Below are positions 15,465 to 24,164 of a stretch of DNA of 36,342 nt, piece by piece. This DNA is from Terriglobia bacterium. GTDB taxonomy: Bacteria > Acidobacteriota > Terriglobia > UBA7540. Every line of letters begins with the position of its first letter. Position 1 is the stretch's first letter. Made by a program: the position numbers and the translations under genes. The stretch spans positions 1 through 36,342 of the forward strand of contig JASHPE010000315.1 in the NCBI GenBank assembly GCA_030038235.1, in the 5' to 3' direction. Under the pieces are notes generated by a model. The model was not told the DNA's origin, searched no databases, and worked only from the letters and a program-made list of their open reading frames with translations.

Positions 15465-17918
15465 ATGCGATTCAGGCCGCTTGCTTCAGTTCGATACGTG
15501 CTCATCGCTGGACTCGCAGTTTTGGGGATTCTTACATTCGCGATCAAGCCCCGTTTCGCCGATACGGTCGTGCCGGACCGCGTGGGCGAGATCGACAACA
15601 ATTCACTAAGCGTCATTCACGGTAACGTCCGCGGCGAGGCGCGACCCGAATACGATCGGGGCCCGGTGGAGGGCTCGTTCAGGGTCATCAACATCATCAT
15701 GGCGTTTCAGCCCGCGCCCGGGCAGCAGCTTGCGCTGGATAAGCTGCTGGCCGAACAGCTCGACCCCACTTCTGCGAATTACCATCGTTGGCTTACGCCT
15801 GAACAGTTCGCCGGCCAGTTTGGATTGAGCCAGGGCGATGTGGGCCGGATCGTTTCCTGGCTCGAAGACCAGGGATTCGCCATCAACCTGACCGCGCGCG
15901 GCCGCACCTGGGTAATGTTCTCCGGTACCGCTTCTCAGGTATCAGCCGCTTTTCACACCGAAATCCACAGATACGTGGTGAATGGCGAGACCCATTACGC
16001 CAATGCTACCGACCCCTCCATACCGTCTGCGCTGGCGGCCGTGGTTTTGGGGTTCCGCTCGCTCGATGACTTTCGCCCCCAGCCGCGCGCCGCGCGTTGG
16101 CTGCGCCGGGTCGCGGGCCAGCCGGAATTCACATCGAGTATTTCCGGAGACCACTACCTGGCGCCCAGCGATTTTGCCACCATCTATGGTTTGCAGGCTC
16201 TCTACAACGCCGGCCTGACGGGCAGCGGAGAGAAAATCGCGGTGATGGGAGAGACCGACTTCCAGGTGAGCGACATCCAGGCGTTCCGCACGGCTTCCGG
16301 GCTCGGCGTGAATAATCCCGCTACGCTGCTGGTGCCGGGATCGCCTGACCCGGGAACGATCAGCACCGACCTGATTGAGGCGGATCTGGATCTCGAGTGG
16401 TCGGGAGGCTTGGCGCCGAACGCGCCCATCCTTTACGTAAACTCCACCAACGCTTTCACTTCCTTGCAGTATGCCATCGACAGCGATTTGGCGCCGGTGG
16501 TGACGATCAGCTACGGCAGTTGCGAGGCTTCGGTCGGCTCGGTTTTCGCCGATTCCCTTGCGAGTTCGGCAATGCAGGCCAATGCGCAAGGCATGACTTT
16601 GATGGCCGCCTCCGGCGATGATGGCGCCGCTGACTGCGACCAAGGAACCCCGACGTCGCCACCGACCGTCGCCACGCACGGCCTGGCGGTGGACATTCCC
16701 GCCGCCATCCCCTATTTCACCGCCGTGGGAGGCACGGAATTCAACGAGGGGTCAGGGACCTACTGGAACAGCACCAACAATGCCAACAATGGATCGGCGA
16801 TTGGCTATATCCCGGAAACCGTGTGGAATGAGACGGCGCAAGCCAACAGCCTGGCGGCGGGCGGAGGCGGCGTGAGCACGTTCTTCGCCAAGCCCAGTTG
16901 GCAGGCGGGCGCCGGCGTCCCCGCCGACGGCAAACGCGACGTGCCCGATATCGCCTTGAACGCAGCCGTCTATCATGACCCTTACCTGATCTGCACCGGC
17001 GGGAGCTGCGTCAATGGGTTCCGCATGGCCAACAATGACCTCGAGGTGGTGGGCGGGACGTCAGCTGGAGCGCCGAGCTTCTCAGCCGTGGTGGCCTTGA
17101 TCGACGAGCAGCAGAAGGGCGCTCAGGGCGACGTGAACCCGGTGCTTTATTCTCTGGCCGCGAAGTCACCGGACGCCTTTCACGATATAACCACCGGAAA
17201 CAATATGGTGCCGTGCGAGGCGGGGACGACGGACTGCCCCAACGGCGGCGACATCGGTTACAGCGCCGGCCCAGGCTACGATTTGGCCAGCGGTCTAGGC
17301 TCTATCGACGCCGGTAACCTCGCCTCGGCGTGGCCATCTTCGAAGGCGGCGCCTCCTCCGCCCGACTTTCAGATTTCCATCAGCCCGGCCACACTCTCTC
17401 TCAGTCCGGGCGGCTCGGCCACAGCCACGGTGACTATCACGGCCGTCAACGGTTTCGACAGCGCGGTGAGTTTCAGCACCGTCGTGGCCACCACGCTCGC
17501 CGGGGTTACGGCCGGCGTCTCGCCTTCGCTCGTCGGAAGCGGCACCAGCACGCTCACCATTACGGCTTCCCAGAGCGCGCGTCTGCTGCCGCGCGGATTC
17601 CCGGCGAGCTTCAGTGATTCCGGTCTCGCGCTCCGCATCGCGTTCGTACTGATGCTGGGGCTTGGAGCCGGTCTCTTGCGGCTGGGTTCACACAGAGTGC
17701 AGCCCGGGGAGAGACGGATGCAGTCGGGGCGGGCTCGCGTGTGGTTGGGACTGGCCCTGGCTTGCCTGCTGGCTGCCGGCATCAGTTGCGGCGGCGGCAG
17801 CTCGAGTTCGACGCCCATCACCAGCACCATGACTCCGAGCGAGACAGGGAGCGTCAGCGTGGATGCCGGCAGCGGCAGCCTGAGCCACAGCGCCACGGTG
17901 TCGGTAACGGTGAACTAA
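15465..17918 (+). CDS. secreted S53 family peptidase (sedolisin/pro-kumamolisin type)
   Basis: This is an exported acid-active serine-carboxyl endopeptidase. The ATG at 15465 has GGAGGAAG upstream. An N-terminal hydrophobic segment (about residues 9-27) acts as a signal. A pro-kumamolisin activation domain spans about 55-210 (LDPTSANYHRWLTPEQFAGQFG). The catalytic domain follows at about 225-620, with Glu305 and Asp309 four residues apart in IEADLDLEW, the oxyanion Asp385 in ASGDDGA, and nucleophile Ser533 in GGTSAGAPSFSA; a Ca-site-like GYDLASGLGSID follows. The C-terminal part has an Ig-like strand region (LSLSPGGSATATVTI) followed by two hydrophobic helices (about 722-742 and 756-772) and a Ser/Gly tail. 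All catalytic residues are present, so it should be active. The tail suggests membrane attachment of the processed enzyme. The neighbour downstream is convergent. Confidence 0.93.
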   Translation: MRFRPLASVRYVLIAGLAVLGILTFAIKPRFADTVVPDRVGEIDNNSLSVIHGNVRGEARPEYDRGPVEGSFRVINIIMAFQPAPGQQLALDKLLAEQLDPTSANYHRWLTPEQFAGQFGLSQGDVGRIVSWLEDQGFAINLTARGRTWVMFSGTASQVSAAFHTEIHRYVVNGETHYANATDPSIPSALAAVVLGFRSLDDFRPQPRAARWLRRVAGQPEFTSSISGDHYLAPSDFATIYGLQALYNAGLTGSGEKIAVMGETDFQVSDIQAFRTASGLGVNNPATLLVPGSPDPGTISTDLIEADLDLEWSGGLAPNAPILYVNSTNAFTSLQYAIDSDLAPVVTISYGSCEASVGSVFADSLASSAMQANAQGMTLMAASGDDGAADCDQGTPTSPPTVATHGLAVDIPAAIPYFTAVGGTEFNEGSGTYWNSTNNANNGSAIGYIPETVWNETAQANSLAAGGGGVSTFFAKPSWQAGAGVPADGKRDVPDIALNAAVYHDPYLICTGGSCVNGFRMANNDLEVVGGTSAGAPSFSAVVALIDEQQKGAQGDVNPVLYSLAAKSPDAFHDITTGNNMVPCEAGTTDCPNGGDIGYSAGPGYDLASGLGSIDAGNLASAWPSSKAAPPPPDFQISISPATLSLSPGGSATATVTITAVNGFDSAVSFSTVVATTLAGVTAGVSPSLVGSGTSTLTITASQSARLLPRGFPASFSDSGLALRIAFVLMLGLGAGLLRLGSHRVQPGERRMQSGRARVWLGLALACLLAAGISCGGGSSSSTPITSTMTPSETGSVSVDAGSGSLSHSATVSVTVN

Positions 17919-17962
17919 TCAAGCGTCGCGGCGGGCGCAAGGAAATGGGGATCGGGTGTCGG

Positions 17963-18015
17963 GAGTAGGGCGCCGGGAAAACCCACACTTCAGCTTTCTT
18001 CCCGACTCCCTACTC
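17963..18015. terminator. hairpin between convergent genes
   Basis: The arms 17963-17978 and 18000-18015 pair over 16 positions with two mismatches (GAGTAGGG pairs with CCCTACTC, and CGGGA with TCCCG), with a 21-base loop. It lies in the 115-base gap between the stop codons of the protease (plus) and the small secreted protein (minus), so it could terminate both transcripts. No T run follows on the plus side. The arms resemble common GGGAGT-type intergenic repeats. Confidence 0.4.
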
Positions 18016-18033
18016 TACATGCCCGCACCTTTG

Positions 18034-18558
18034 CTACTGCTGTGGAGGCGGTGCCGCGGTTTCGGGGCTTTGAGCGGGTTTCTTGTGCCGCTTATGTGGA
18101 GTCGTCCCGACGCCCGAGACGATCACTTTCGGGTCCAGGGTGTAATTGGTGTTGTTCAAGGTCTCAGTAACGCTGTAATTGTAATCGCCCGACTGCGGAG
18201 AATTCACCACCGTGCAACCCGAACTTTGGGTGCTGCCGCTGATCGTGCAACTGTCTGTGAACAATGAGCCGCCCGCAGACGGGGCCGGGAAGGTTACGCT
18301 CCAGGTCATTCCACTGGGCAGGCCTGACGGGGTGAAGGTGATGGTTTCTCCGCCGATCACGCAGGTGGTATTCGAGGCGGGGTTGACGGTCGGCAAATTC
18401 GTCGACGGGTCGAAGCCAAGTGTGATGGTGAAGCTGGCCGACCCGCTGCAGGCGCTTTTGGGAGTGACGCTGGCGGTGGCAGAACCCACGCTGGGAAGCA
18501 ACAATGCGAGGCCGAGAGCCGCCGTGAACCCGATCGCCGGTCGTCCGAGGTTGTTCAT
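18034..18558 (-). CDS. small secreted protein with Ig-like domain and basic, Pro-rich tail
   Basis: The function is not recognised. The 174 residues begin with a signal peptide (GFTAALGLALLLPSVGSATA). One beta-rich domain of about 110 residues follows, with Cys pairs (ACSGSASFTITLGFDP; TCVIGGETITFTPSGLPSGMTWSVTFP; DSCTISGSTQSSGC). The tail is basic and Pro-rich (HKRHKKPAQSPETAAPPPQQ). The content resembles bacterial Ig-like modules found at the ends of larger extracellular proteins. ATG start with a GGGGGA ribosome binding site about eight bases upstream. It starts 23 bases after the stop of the Ser/Thr kinase gene on the same strand, so the two are probably one operon. A kinase-linked extracellular sensor or target is possible but unproven. 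Confidence 0.7.
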   Translation of the reverse strand: MNNLGRPAIGFTAALGLALLLPSVGSATASVTPKSACSGSASFTITLGFDPSTNLPTVNPASNTTCVIGGETITFTPSGLPSGMTWSVTFPAPSAGGSLFTDSCTISGSTQSSGCTVVNSPQSGDYNYSVTETLNNTNYTLDPKVIVSGVGTTPHKRHKKPAQSPETAAPPPQQ

Positions 18559-18581
18559 GAGTAGTCCCCCTTGATTGAGAT

Positions 18582-21242
18582 TCAGCGCGTATGCACGATT
18601 TTTTGGAAGCGCGCGTCGCTTTGCAGACTACTAAAGTTCGGAGTGTCGCGCAAGTCGGCCGGGGGATACCCTGCGGCCACCGCCTTCGCCAGCCAGTCGA
18701 TCGCCTGGCGGTTATCGCCGAGCTGATTGTAGACCAGCGCCGCGTTGAACATCAGCTCCGGATCCTTGGGCGCCGGCCTGAACGCCCGGTCGATCGAAGC
18801 CAGCGCCGCTCGCCGGTCGCCCAGCATCGCCTGGTAGGTGGCGAGATAGCTGACAAGGAGTGGGTCCCGGGGATTAACGGCCAGTCGCTCCTGCGCGAGC
18901 GTGACCGCCTTCTGGTAAGCCGCCGCCGCCTTGGTGCGCTCGCCGGTCGCCCAGTAGTAGGCATCGCCGAGATTACCCCACAGATCGTACTGTCGTGGAT
19001 CGCTCTTGACGGCTTCTTCGTAGGTGCGCGCCGCATCCGCGTACCGGTGCAAATCGTAGTAGGCCGTTCCCAGGTTGGAGTAGGCGGACGAAGTGGGGCG
19101 GATTGTTATCGACGTTTTCAGCGGCTCGATAGCTTCGGCGTAGCGACCTTCCATCAGGTAAGCGCCGCCCAGATTACTGTAGCCCGTGAAGGAGTCTGGC
19201 GTGAGATCCACCATGGCCCTGTACATCCGCGCGGCATCGTCGTAACGGCCCCGATCGAAGTAGAACGTCCCCAGCCAACTGTATGCGGGGCCGTAGCTGG
19301 GACGCAAAGCGATGGCCTGCTGGTAAGTCTTCTCGGCCTCCGAGAACTTGCCGAGATGCTCCTCGGCTTGAGCCAACCCGACGTAGCCGCGGTCGCTGGT
19401 GGGCTCGATCCCAAGGGTCTGCTGGAATTCGCGAGCGGCGGCTTCGTATTTGCCGGTGCCGTTATCGAGCAGTCCCAGGCAGTTGTGCGCCTCGGCCCCG
19501 CCATTGCCGAGAGTGGCGGCCTTGGTGCACGCCGTGCGGCTCTTCTCCACCCAGTTCGGGTCGCGAGTTTCTTCGTACCGGTGCCAGTAGACCTCTCCGA
19601 GCCCCGCGTAGGCCAAGCCATATTGTGGATCCTTCTTCAGAGCGCGATTGAACGAGGCGATGGCAAGCTGCAAATTCTCAGGCTTCTGAAACTGCCGGGC
19701 GAATCCGATGCCTTGGAGGTAGTCATCATAGGCGCCGGTCTGCTGGGTGCCGTGCTCCGTGAGGGTGGCGAGTTCCTTATCCTTGGGCTCAATGCCGAGC
19801 ATGCGCACCGAGTTCGCCACCACCTGATCCTCCACGGCGAAAGCGTCTCCCATCGAAGCCGTGATCGTCGCGGAGTTCACCTGCCTCCGCGACTTGGCGT
19901 CGATCAGGACCGTCGTTACCCGCACGAAATCCCCCGACTCTTCCAGGCTGCCGGTCAGTACCATGTTCACGCCGAATTCCTTCTGCGCCTGGTCGACCGT
20001 AGTCACGTTGTGCGCACGGACTTCGCTCGCGGGATAGACATCGAGCGACGGTCTCGCGGTCAGTTGCGTGAGCTTGCCCGTGAGCGTGTCGGCGAGGCCG
20101 TCTGCGAAAGCATTCAACCGTGCGTCTCCGCCGACGGTCTGGAAAGGCAGCACGGCGAGCTGTTGAACGGCCGCAGGGCTGGCGGGCATTGGCTTCGGCG
20201 AAATGCTGATGAACCCGGCATGAACTGCAAGACGCAACAAGACCGCGAGAATGGCCGCGGCCGCGGTACCCGCCGCCCACCATTGATAACGCCGGCGCCA
20301 GATCCTCAAGCGCGGCCATCGCGGCGCCTTGATACCGGCCGTCGCGAGTTGCCGCAATTCGGTGCTGAGCTCGGCGGCGGAGGGGTAGCGGTCACCCGGG
20401 TTCTTGGCCAGCAGCCGGCTCACCATGCGCTCGAGCTCGGCCGGTACCAGCGGATTCACCTCGCCGATGGGCGGCGGAGTCTCGTTCAACACGCGCATCG
20501 ACGTACCAAGGAACGTGTCCGTGCGGAACGGATTCTTTCCTCCCAACATCTCGTAGAACACAACGCCCAGGCTGAAGAGATCGGCGCGCCCGTCGACCGG
20601 CTTGGCCAGCATCGCCTCCGGCGCCATATAGGCGGGCGTACCCGCGATCGTCCCTTGCATCGTCGCCAGGCTGGCGGTTTCCGTACCCACGTCGGGGCCG
20701 ACGAGGCGTCGCGCCACGCCGAAATCGAGCATCTTCACCTGACCCAACGACGTCAGCATGATGTTCTCCGGCTTGACGTCGCCGTGCACGATGCCTTTCT
20801 GATGTGCCACCCGCAGCGCATCCGCGCATTGCACGCCGATGTCGAGGAATTCCGGAATCCTCAGCGGCTGGCCGAGGCGCTGGCGGAGCGTCACGCCCTC
20901 GATATACTCCATGACGAGGTAGAGTTCGTTCTTCTCCTCAATCACGTCGTAGATACCTGCGATATGCGGATCGTTGAGCGCGGAGGCGCGCTGTCCTTCC
21001 TTGAGGAAGCGCGTGTGGTAGGTCGGATCCGTGCTGAGTTGCGGCGCCAGGCGCTTGATGGCCACCGAACGCATCAGCCGCAGGTCTTGGGCGCGATACA
21101 CTTCGCCCATGCCCCCGCCGCCGAGTCGCGCGGTGATGGCAAAGCGTCCGGCGATCGTTCCGGACAGGCTGTTTGCTGGGATCGGCTCCGTGCGAGTCCC
21201 CCGGGGAAGCGTCCTTTGGCCGGAATCGCCCCCGGCCTCCAA
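18582..21242 (-). CDS. transmembrane Ser/Thr protein kinase with TPR domain
   Basis: This is a Hanks-type kinase that phosphorylates protein Ser/Thr residues, anchored in the inner membrane with an extracytoplasmic TPR region. The kinase domain covers about 33-300, with Gly loop GGGGMGEVYRA from 41, Lys63 in VAIKRL, catalytic loop HGDVKPEN at 153-160, DFG at 173-175 and APE at 207-209. All catalytic residues are present; the catalytic loop reads HGD, not HRD, so it is a non-RD kinase. A juxtamembrane basic stretch and one helix at about 320-345 follow. Then comes a segment like the FlgO/TolB N-domain (LAVLPFQTVGGDARLNAFADGLADTL), and from about 500 to 886 about ten TPR units. Length is 886. 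The start is TTG with GGAGGG only two bases away, and an in-frame stop 12 bases upstream excludes a longer start. Confidence 0.93.
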   Translation of the reverse strand: MEAGGDSGQRTLPRGTRTEPIPANSLSGTIAGRFAITARLGGGGMGEVYRAQDLRLMRSVAIKRLAPQLSTDPTYHTRFLKEGQRASALNDPHIAGIYDVIEEKNELYLVMEYIEGVTLRQRLGQPLRIPEFLDIGVQCADALRVAHQKGIVHGDVKPENIMLTSLGQVKMLDFGVARRLVGPDVGTETASLATMQGTIAGTPAYMAPEAMLAKPVDGRADLFSLGVVFYEMLGGKNPFRTDTFLGTSMRVLNETPPPIGEVNPLVPAELERMVSRLLAKNPGDRYPSAAELSTELRQLATAGIKAPRWPRLRIWRRRYQWWAAGTAAAAILAVLLRLAVHAGFISISPKPMPASPAAVQQLAVLPFQTVGGDARLNAFADGLADTLTGKLTQLTARPSLDVYPASEVRAHNVTTVDQAQKEFGVNMVLTGSLEESGDFVRVTTVLIDAKSRRQVNSATITASMGDAFAVEDQVVANSVRMLGIEPKDKELATLTEHGTQQTGAYDDYLQGIGFARQFQKPENLQLAIASFNRALKKDPQYGLAYAGLGEVYWHRYEETRDPNWVEKSRTACTKAATLGNGGAEAHNCLGLLDNGTGKYEAAAREFQQTLGIEPTSDRGYVGLAQAEEHLGKFSEAEKTYQQAIALRPSYGPAYSWLGTFYFDRGRYDDAARMYRAMVDLTPDSFTGYSNLGGAYLMEGRYAEAIEPLKTSITIRPTSSAYSNLGTAYYDLHRYADAARTYEEAVKSDPRQYDLWGNLGDAYYWATGERTKAAAAYQKAVTLAQERLAVNPRDPLLVSYLATYQAMLGDRRAALASIDRAFRPAPKDPELMFNAALVYNQLGDNRQAIDWLAKAVAAGYPPADLRDTPNFSSLQSDARFQKIVHTR

Positions 21243-21296
21243 GCCCTCCGTTCAAATCTTAGCGGCTCGCACGTGCAAGAAGCAAACCCGGACGCT

Positions 21297-21806
21297 TTAC
21301 TTGACTGCCACGAGATGATGATCGAAGCTGATGGCCCGGGTGGCTTTCCAGGCACCGTCCTCGTATTTCCAGAGAGTGATGAACTGACCCTCGCCCGGCG
21401 GCGTGTTCGATTTGGGATGATAGAAACGATGTACCCCGATTTCGAGCATGCCGTAGCCGTCCATCTGATAGACCCTCAGCGTGCCGGGGACCAGCTCACG
21501 CCGCACATCGCCGCCACAGATGTTGTTCTTGACGCTCTCGGTCAGTTTCTCTTTGCCGAGCGTCACGCCGCCCCGATCGTGATAGAACTCCAGGTCGGCG
21601 GCGAAGAAGCTGCTAAGTTTCTGCAGGTCACAACGGTTGTAGGCGTCGAAGAGAGCCGTATCCAGGGCCGCGCCTGCCTGGTCCAGGTCCGCCTGGGATT
21701 TGATGTCGTTGAACGCGGGAATCGACTGAGCATGAAGGCGTAGGACCGGCAAGAGGACCAGGGACAGGAACAGCGCGATTCTTGACAGAGTCATGGGGAT
21801 TTTCAT
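21297..21806 (-). CDS. secreted NTF2-like (DUF4440/SnoaL-type) protein
   Basis: The 169-residue protein has a signal peptide (LSRIALFLSLVLLPVLRLHAQ) followed by a single NTF2-like cone domain. Key parts are LDTALFDAYNRCDLQKLSSFFAADLEFYHDRGG, VTLGKEKL and FITLWKYEDGAWKATRAISFDHH. That is the helix-helix-sheet order of DUF4440, in which a pocket binds small ligands or acts as an isomerase-type fold. A specific activity cannot be assigned. It is 54 bases upstream of the kinase gene on the same strand, so it may be the first gene of a three-gene operon with the kinase and the small secreted protein. The region upstream (21807-21945) is shared with a divergent glycosidase gene. Confidence 0.8.
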   Translation of the reverse strand: MKIPMTLSRIALFLSLVLLPVLRLHAQSIPAFNDIKSQADLDQAGAALDTALFDAYNRCDLQKLSSFFAADLEFYHDRGGVTLGKEKLTESVKNNICGGDVRRELVPGTLRVYQMDGYGMLEIGVHRFYHPKSNTPPGEGQFITLWKYEDGAWKATRAISFDHHLVAVK

Positions 21807-21945
21807 TGGAAACTCGCTTTCTTACGGATTTACCATGCCCGATATACGCGAAGCGCTGCGCGAATGTTCCCGTTCTGGTGAGGGCCGCTGCGCGGAGCCG
21901 CCCCTTCTCCTGGCGCTGCCGTTGGGGTAGAGTTCTTAGCTAGCT

Positions 21946-23568
21946 ATGTTATCGCGACGCCGATTCCTGCATGCGACCGCTTTGGCAGGTTCCGCTGCGG
22001 CCGCCGATCTCTCCCTGACGCCTTGGCTGCGCGCCCAATCGCCGGACGCGACTGCGACCGCGCGCATCTACGTCGATCCCGAGCGCAAGCTCGCTGCGAT
22101 CGCCCCGACTCTCTTCGGATCGTTCCTTGAGCATCTCGGTCGCGCCATCTACGACGGCATCTACGAGCCGGGATCGAAGCTCTCCGACGCGAGCGGATTT
22201 CGCACCGACGTGATGGACGAAATCCGCCGCCTCGGCGTACCCATCATCCGCTATCCGGGCGGCAACTTCGTCTCCGGGTACAACTGGCTGGACGGAGTCG
22301 GGCCCAAGCAGAATCGTCCCAAGGTACTCGACAAGGCGTGGAACACTATCGACTCGAACCAATTCGGCACCGACGACTTCATGGCGTGGTGCAAGGCGGT
22401 CGGAACGCTGCCGCTGATGGGTCTGAATCTCGGCACCGGAACGCCGGAACAGGCGGCGGCGCTCGTCGAGTACTGCAACGTGGAAAAAGGCACGGAGTGG
22501 AGCGAACTGCGGCGCAAAAACGGCGTGGCGGAGCCTTACAACGTGAAGCACTGGTGCCTGGGCAACGAGATGGACGGACCCTGGCAGATCGGGCACATGA
22601 CCGCGGAGGAGTACGGCCTGAAGGCCGCGGACGCCGCCCGCCAGATGCGCATGGTCGATCCGTCGCCGTCGCTCAAGCTCGTGGCCTGCGGATCGAGCGG
22701 TCCCGGCATGCCGACTTATCTCGAATGGGACCGCCAGGTGCTCGATCAGTGCTACAACTACGTCGACGGGCTCTCGCTGCATCGCTATCTCGGCAACGAC
22801 GAAGAGACCGGCGGCTCGAGCGCGAAGTACGTCGCCATGAACCTGAGCCTCGAACAGCAGATCGTCCAGACAGCCGCCGTCTGCGATGTTGTGCAGGCTG
22901 AGAAGCGATCGAAGAAACAGCTCCACCTCTCCTTCGATGAGTGGAACGTCTGGTATCGTGCGCGCGGCCCGAAGTTCGACAACGGCCAACGCACCGAGGC
23001 GCCGCATCTGCTCGAAGAAATCTATAACCTGGAAGACGCGCTGCTGGTGGGCGGCATTCTCAATTCGCTGATGCGTCACGCCGCGCGCGTGCGCATCGCT
23101 TGCCTGGCACAGTTGGTGAATGTGATTGCACCCATCATGACCAACGACTCAGGCCTGTTCATCCAGACCATCGGCTATCCTTACGGCTGGGCGATCCAGT
23201 ACGGCCGCGGCGACGTGCTCGATCTGCTGGTCCAAGCGCCAGCGTACGAAGCTGAGGGCTTGGGCGCAGTGCCGTACATCGATGCGGGCGCGACTCGCAA
23301 TCCGCAGGACGGATCGCTCGGCATGTTCGTGCTGAATCGCGATCTGAACAAGCCGCGCGAAATCGAAGTGGTCTGGGAAGGGAGCGCGCCCGGGAAAGCG
23401 ATCGCCACGCAAGTGCTGACCGGCGACGATCTGAAGGCGTCGAACAGCTTCGAGCAGCCGAAGAAGGTGGCGCCGCAATCGTTCCCGTCACCGGCCGCGG
23501 CCCCTAGCGGCCGAACACGCTTCGAGGTGCCGGCGAGGTCGTATACGGTGATTCAGTGGGCAGGGTGA
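21946..23568 (+). CDS. alpha-L-arabinofuranosidase, GH51
   Basis: This exported retaining glycosidase removes terminal alpha-L-arabinofuranosyl groups from arabinan and arabinoxylan. The 540 residues start with a Tat-type leader (RRRFLHATALAGSAAAADLSLTPWLRAQS). A (beta/alpha)8 barrel follows, including LFGSFLEHLGRAIYDGIYEPGS and IRYPGGNFVSGYNW. The acid/base residue is Glu208 in CLGNEMDG and the nucleophile is Glu332 in SFDEWNVW; their 124-residue spacing fits GH51. The last 130 or so residues form the C-terminal beta-domain. Both catalytic residues are present. The ATG was chosen because it opens the twin-arginine leader; there is no strong ribosome binding site. It is divergent from the NTF2-like gene. 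The nearby aldose 1-epimerase suggests a plant-sugar degradation theme. Confidence 0.94.
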   Translation: MLSRRRFLHATALAGSAAAADLSLTPWLRAQSPDATATARIYVDPERKLAAIAPTLFGSFLEHLGRAIYDGIYEPGSKLSDASGFRTDVMDEIRRLGVPIIRYPGGNFVSGYNWLDGVGPKQNRPKVLDKAWNTIDSNQFGTDDFMAWCKAVGTLPLMGLNLGTGTPEQAAALVEYCNVEKGTEWSELRRKNGVAEPYNVKHWCLGNEMDGPWQIGHMTAEEYGLKAADAARQMRMVDPSPSLKLVACGSSGPGMPTYLEWDRQVLDQCYNYVDGLSLHRYLGNDEETGGSSAKYVAMNLSLEQQIVQTAAVCDVVQAEKRSKKQLHLSFDEWNVWYRARGPKFDNGQRTEAPHLLEEIYNLEDALLVGGILNSLMRHAARVRIACLAQLVNVIAPIMTNDSGLFIQTIGYPYGWAIQYGRGDVLDLLVQAPAYEAEGLGAVPYIDAGATRNPQDGSLGMFVLNRDLNKPREIEVVWEGSAPGKAIATQVLTGDDLKASNSFEQPKKVAPQSFPSPAAAPSGRTRFEVPARSYTVIQWAG

Positions 23569-23894
23569 AGACAAAGACGTTTAGATCATAGGTGTGCTGC
23601 GTTTGCGGCAACTTGGCGGCGTGGCGGGCACTGCTGTGAGGTGCTCGTATGAATGGGGTTGCGGAGCAAATCGTAACGTTAACAGCCTCTCCTATCACCT
23701 CCAATGCCTCGGTGCTGTTTATTGAGCAGTATGAAGCTCCTTGCACGGCTTCCCACTACGGCAGCGCGCCAGCCCTGAGGGACTTTAGGCGTCGAAGCCG
23801 CGAGTGATGCCATTGGAAGGCGCCGTAGTGGACCGCGGGGGCCTGACGCCTGAGACCGTTGACTCGCTGTGCTGGCAACGCTACCATTGATAGC
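23569..23894. other. intergenic region upstream of the toxin-antitoxin pair
   Basis: No gene was accepted in these 326 bases. A 53-codon ATG frame starting at about 23649 has no ribosome binding site and no recognisable product. The inverted pair CCACTACGG (near 23751) and CCGTAGTGG (near 23823) could pair over nine bases. The promoter of the toxin-antitoxin pair lies at the right end. Confidence 0.45.
23859..23887 (+). promoter_or_regulatory. sigma70-type promoter of the toxin-antitoxin operon
   Basis: TTGACT at 23859-23864 and TACCAT at 23882-23887 are spaced by 17 bases. The antitoxin ATG at 23895 begins only seven bases after the -10, so the mRNA is leaderless or nearly so, consistent with the absence of a ribosome binding site. 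GCTACCATTGATAGC spans the -10 and contains GCTA/TAGC arms, a small possible operator for the autoregulating antitoxin. Confidence 0.5.
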
Positions 23895-24164
23895 ATGGCG
23901 AGTTTGAACATAAGGAACCTGCCCGAGCCGGTGCGTGCGGGATTGCGTTTGCGGGCCGCCCGCCGCGGGCGCAGCATGGAAGCAGAAGCCCGCAGCATTC
24001 TTGCCGAAGCGGTACAAGGAGACGGCGGACAGTGCTTTGATCCCAAGTCGCTGCAGGACTTCATTGCTGGGTTGTTCCCGGGCAAACCGCCGCGGCTTAC
24101 GCAGGAGTTGATCCGGGAGCGACGCCGCGAAGCGCGCCGCGCCCTCGGGAAGGCGAAGCCTTGA
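23895..24164 (+). CDS. antitoxin, ribbon-helix-helix (FitA/VapB-like)
   Basis: This is the DNA-binding antitoxin of a type II toxin-antitoxin pair. The 89 residues start with MASLNIRNLPEPVRAGLRLRAARRGRSMEAEARSIL, a typical ribbon-helix-helix of the FitA/Arc group: one strand followed by two helices with the GRSMEAEAR turn. A C-terminal tail (about 45-89) should bind and neutralise the toxin. The start was set at the ATG at 23895, which gives the usual FitA-like N-terminus; an upstream TTG at 23859 would coincide with the -35 element and is rejected. Its stop codon overlaps the toxin start by four bases (TTGA), so translation is coupled. It is expected to repress its own promoter together with the toxin. 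Confidence 0.85.
   Translation: MASLNIRNLPEPVRAGLRLRAARRGRSMEAEARSILAEAVQGDGGQCFDPKSLQDFIAGLFPGKPPRLTQELIRERRREARRALGKAKP

Noticed and set aside
18591-21743. 1050-codon open frame on the plus strand opposite the kinase and NTF2-like genes
   Set aside because: It is antisense to two genes with clear domains, has no ribosome binding site or recognisable domain, and is Arg/Gln/His-rich, as expected of the opposite strand of GC-rich coding DNA.
23649-23810. 53-codon frame upstream of the antitoxin
   Set aside because: No ribosome binding site, no hydrophobic or domain signal, and it includes the arms of an inverted repeat.
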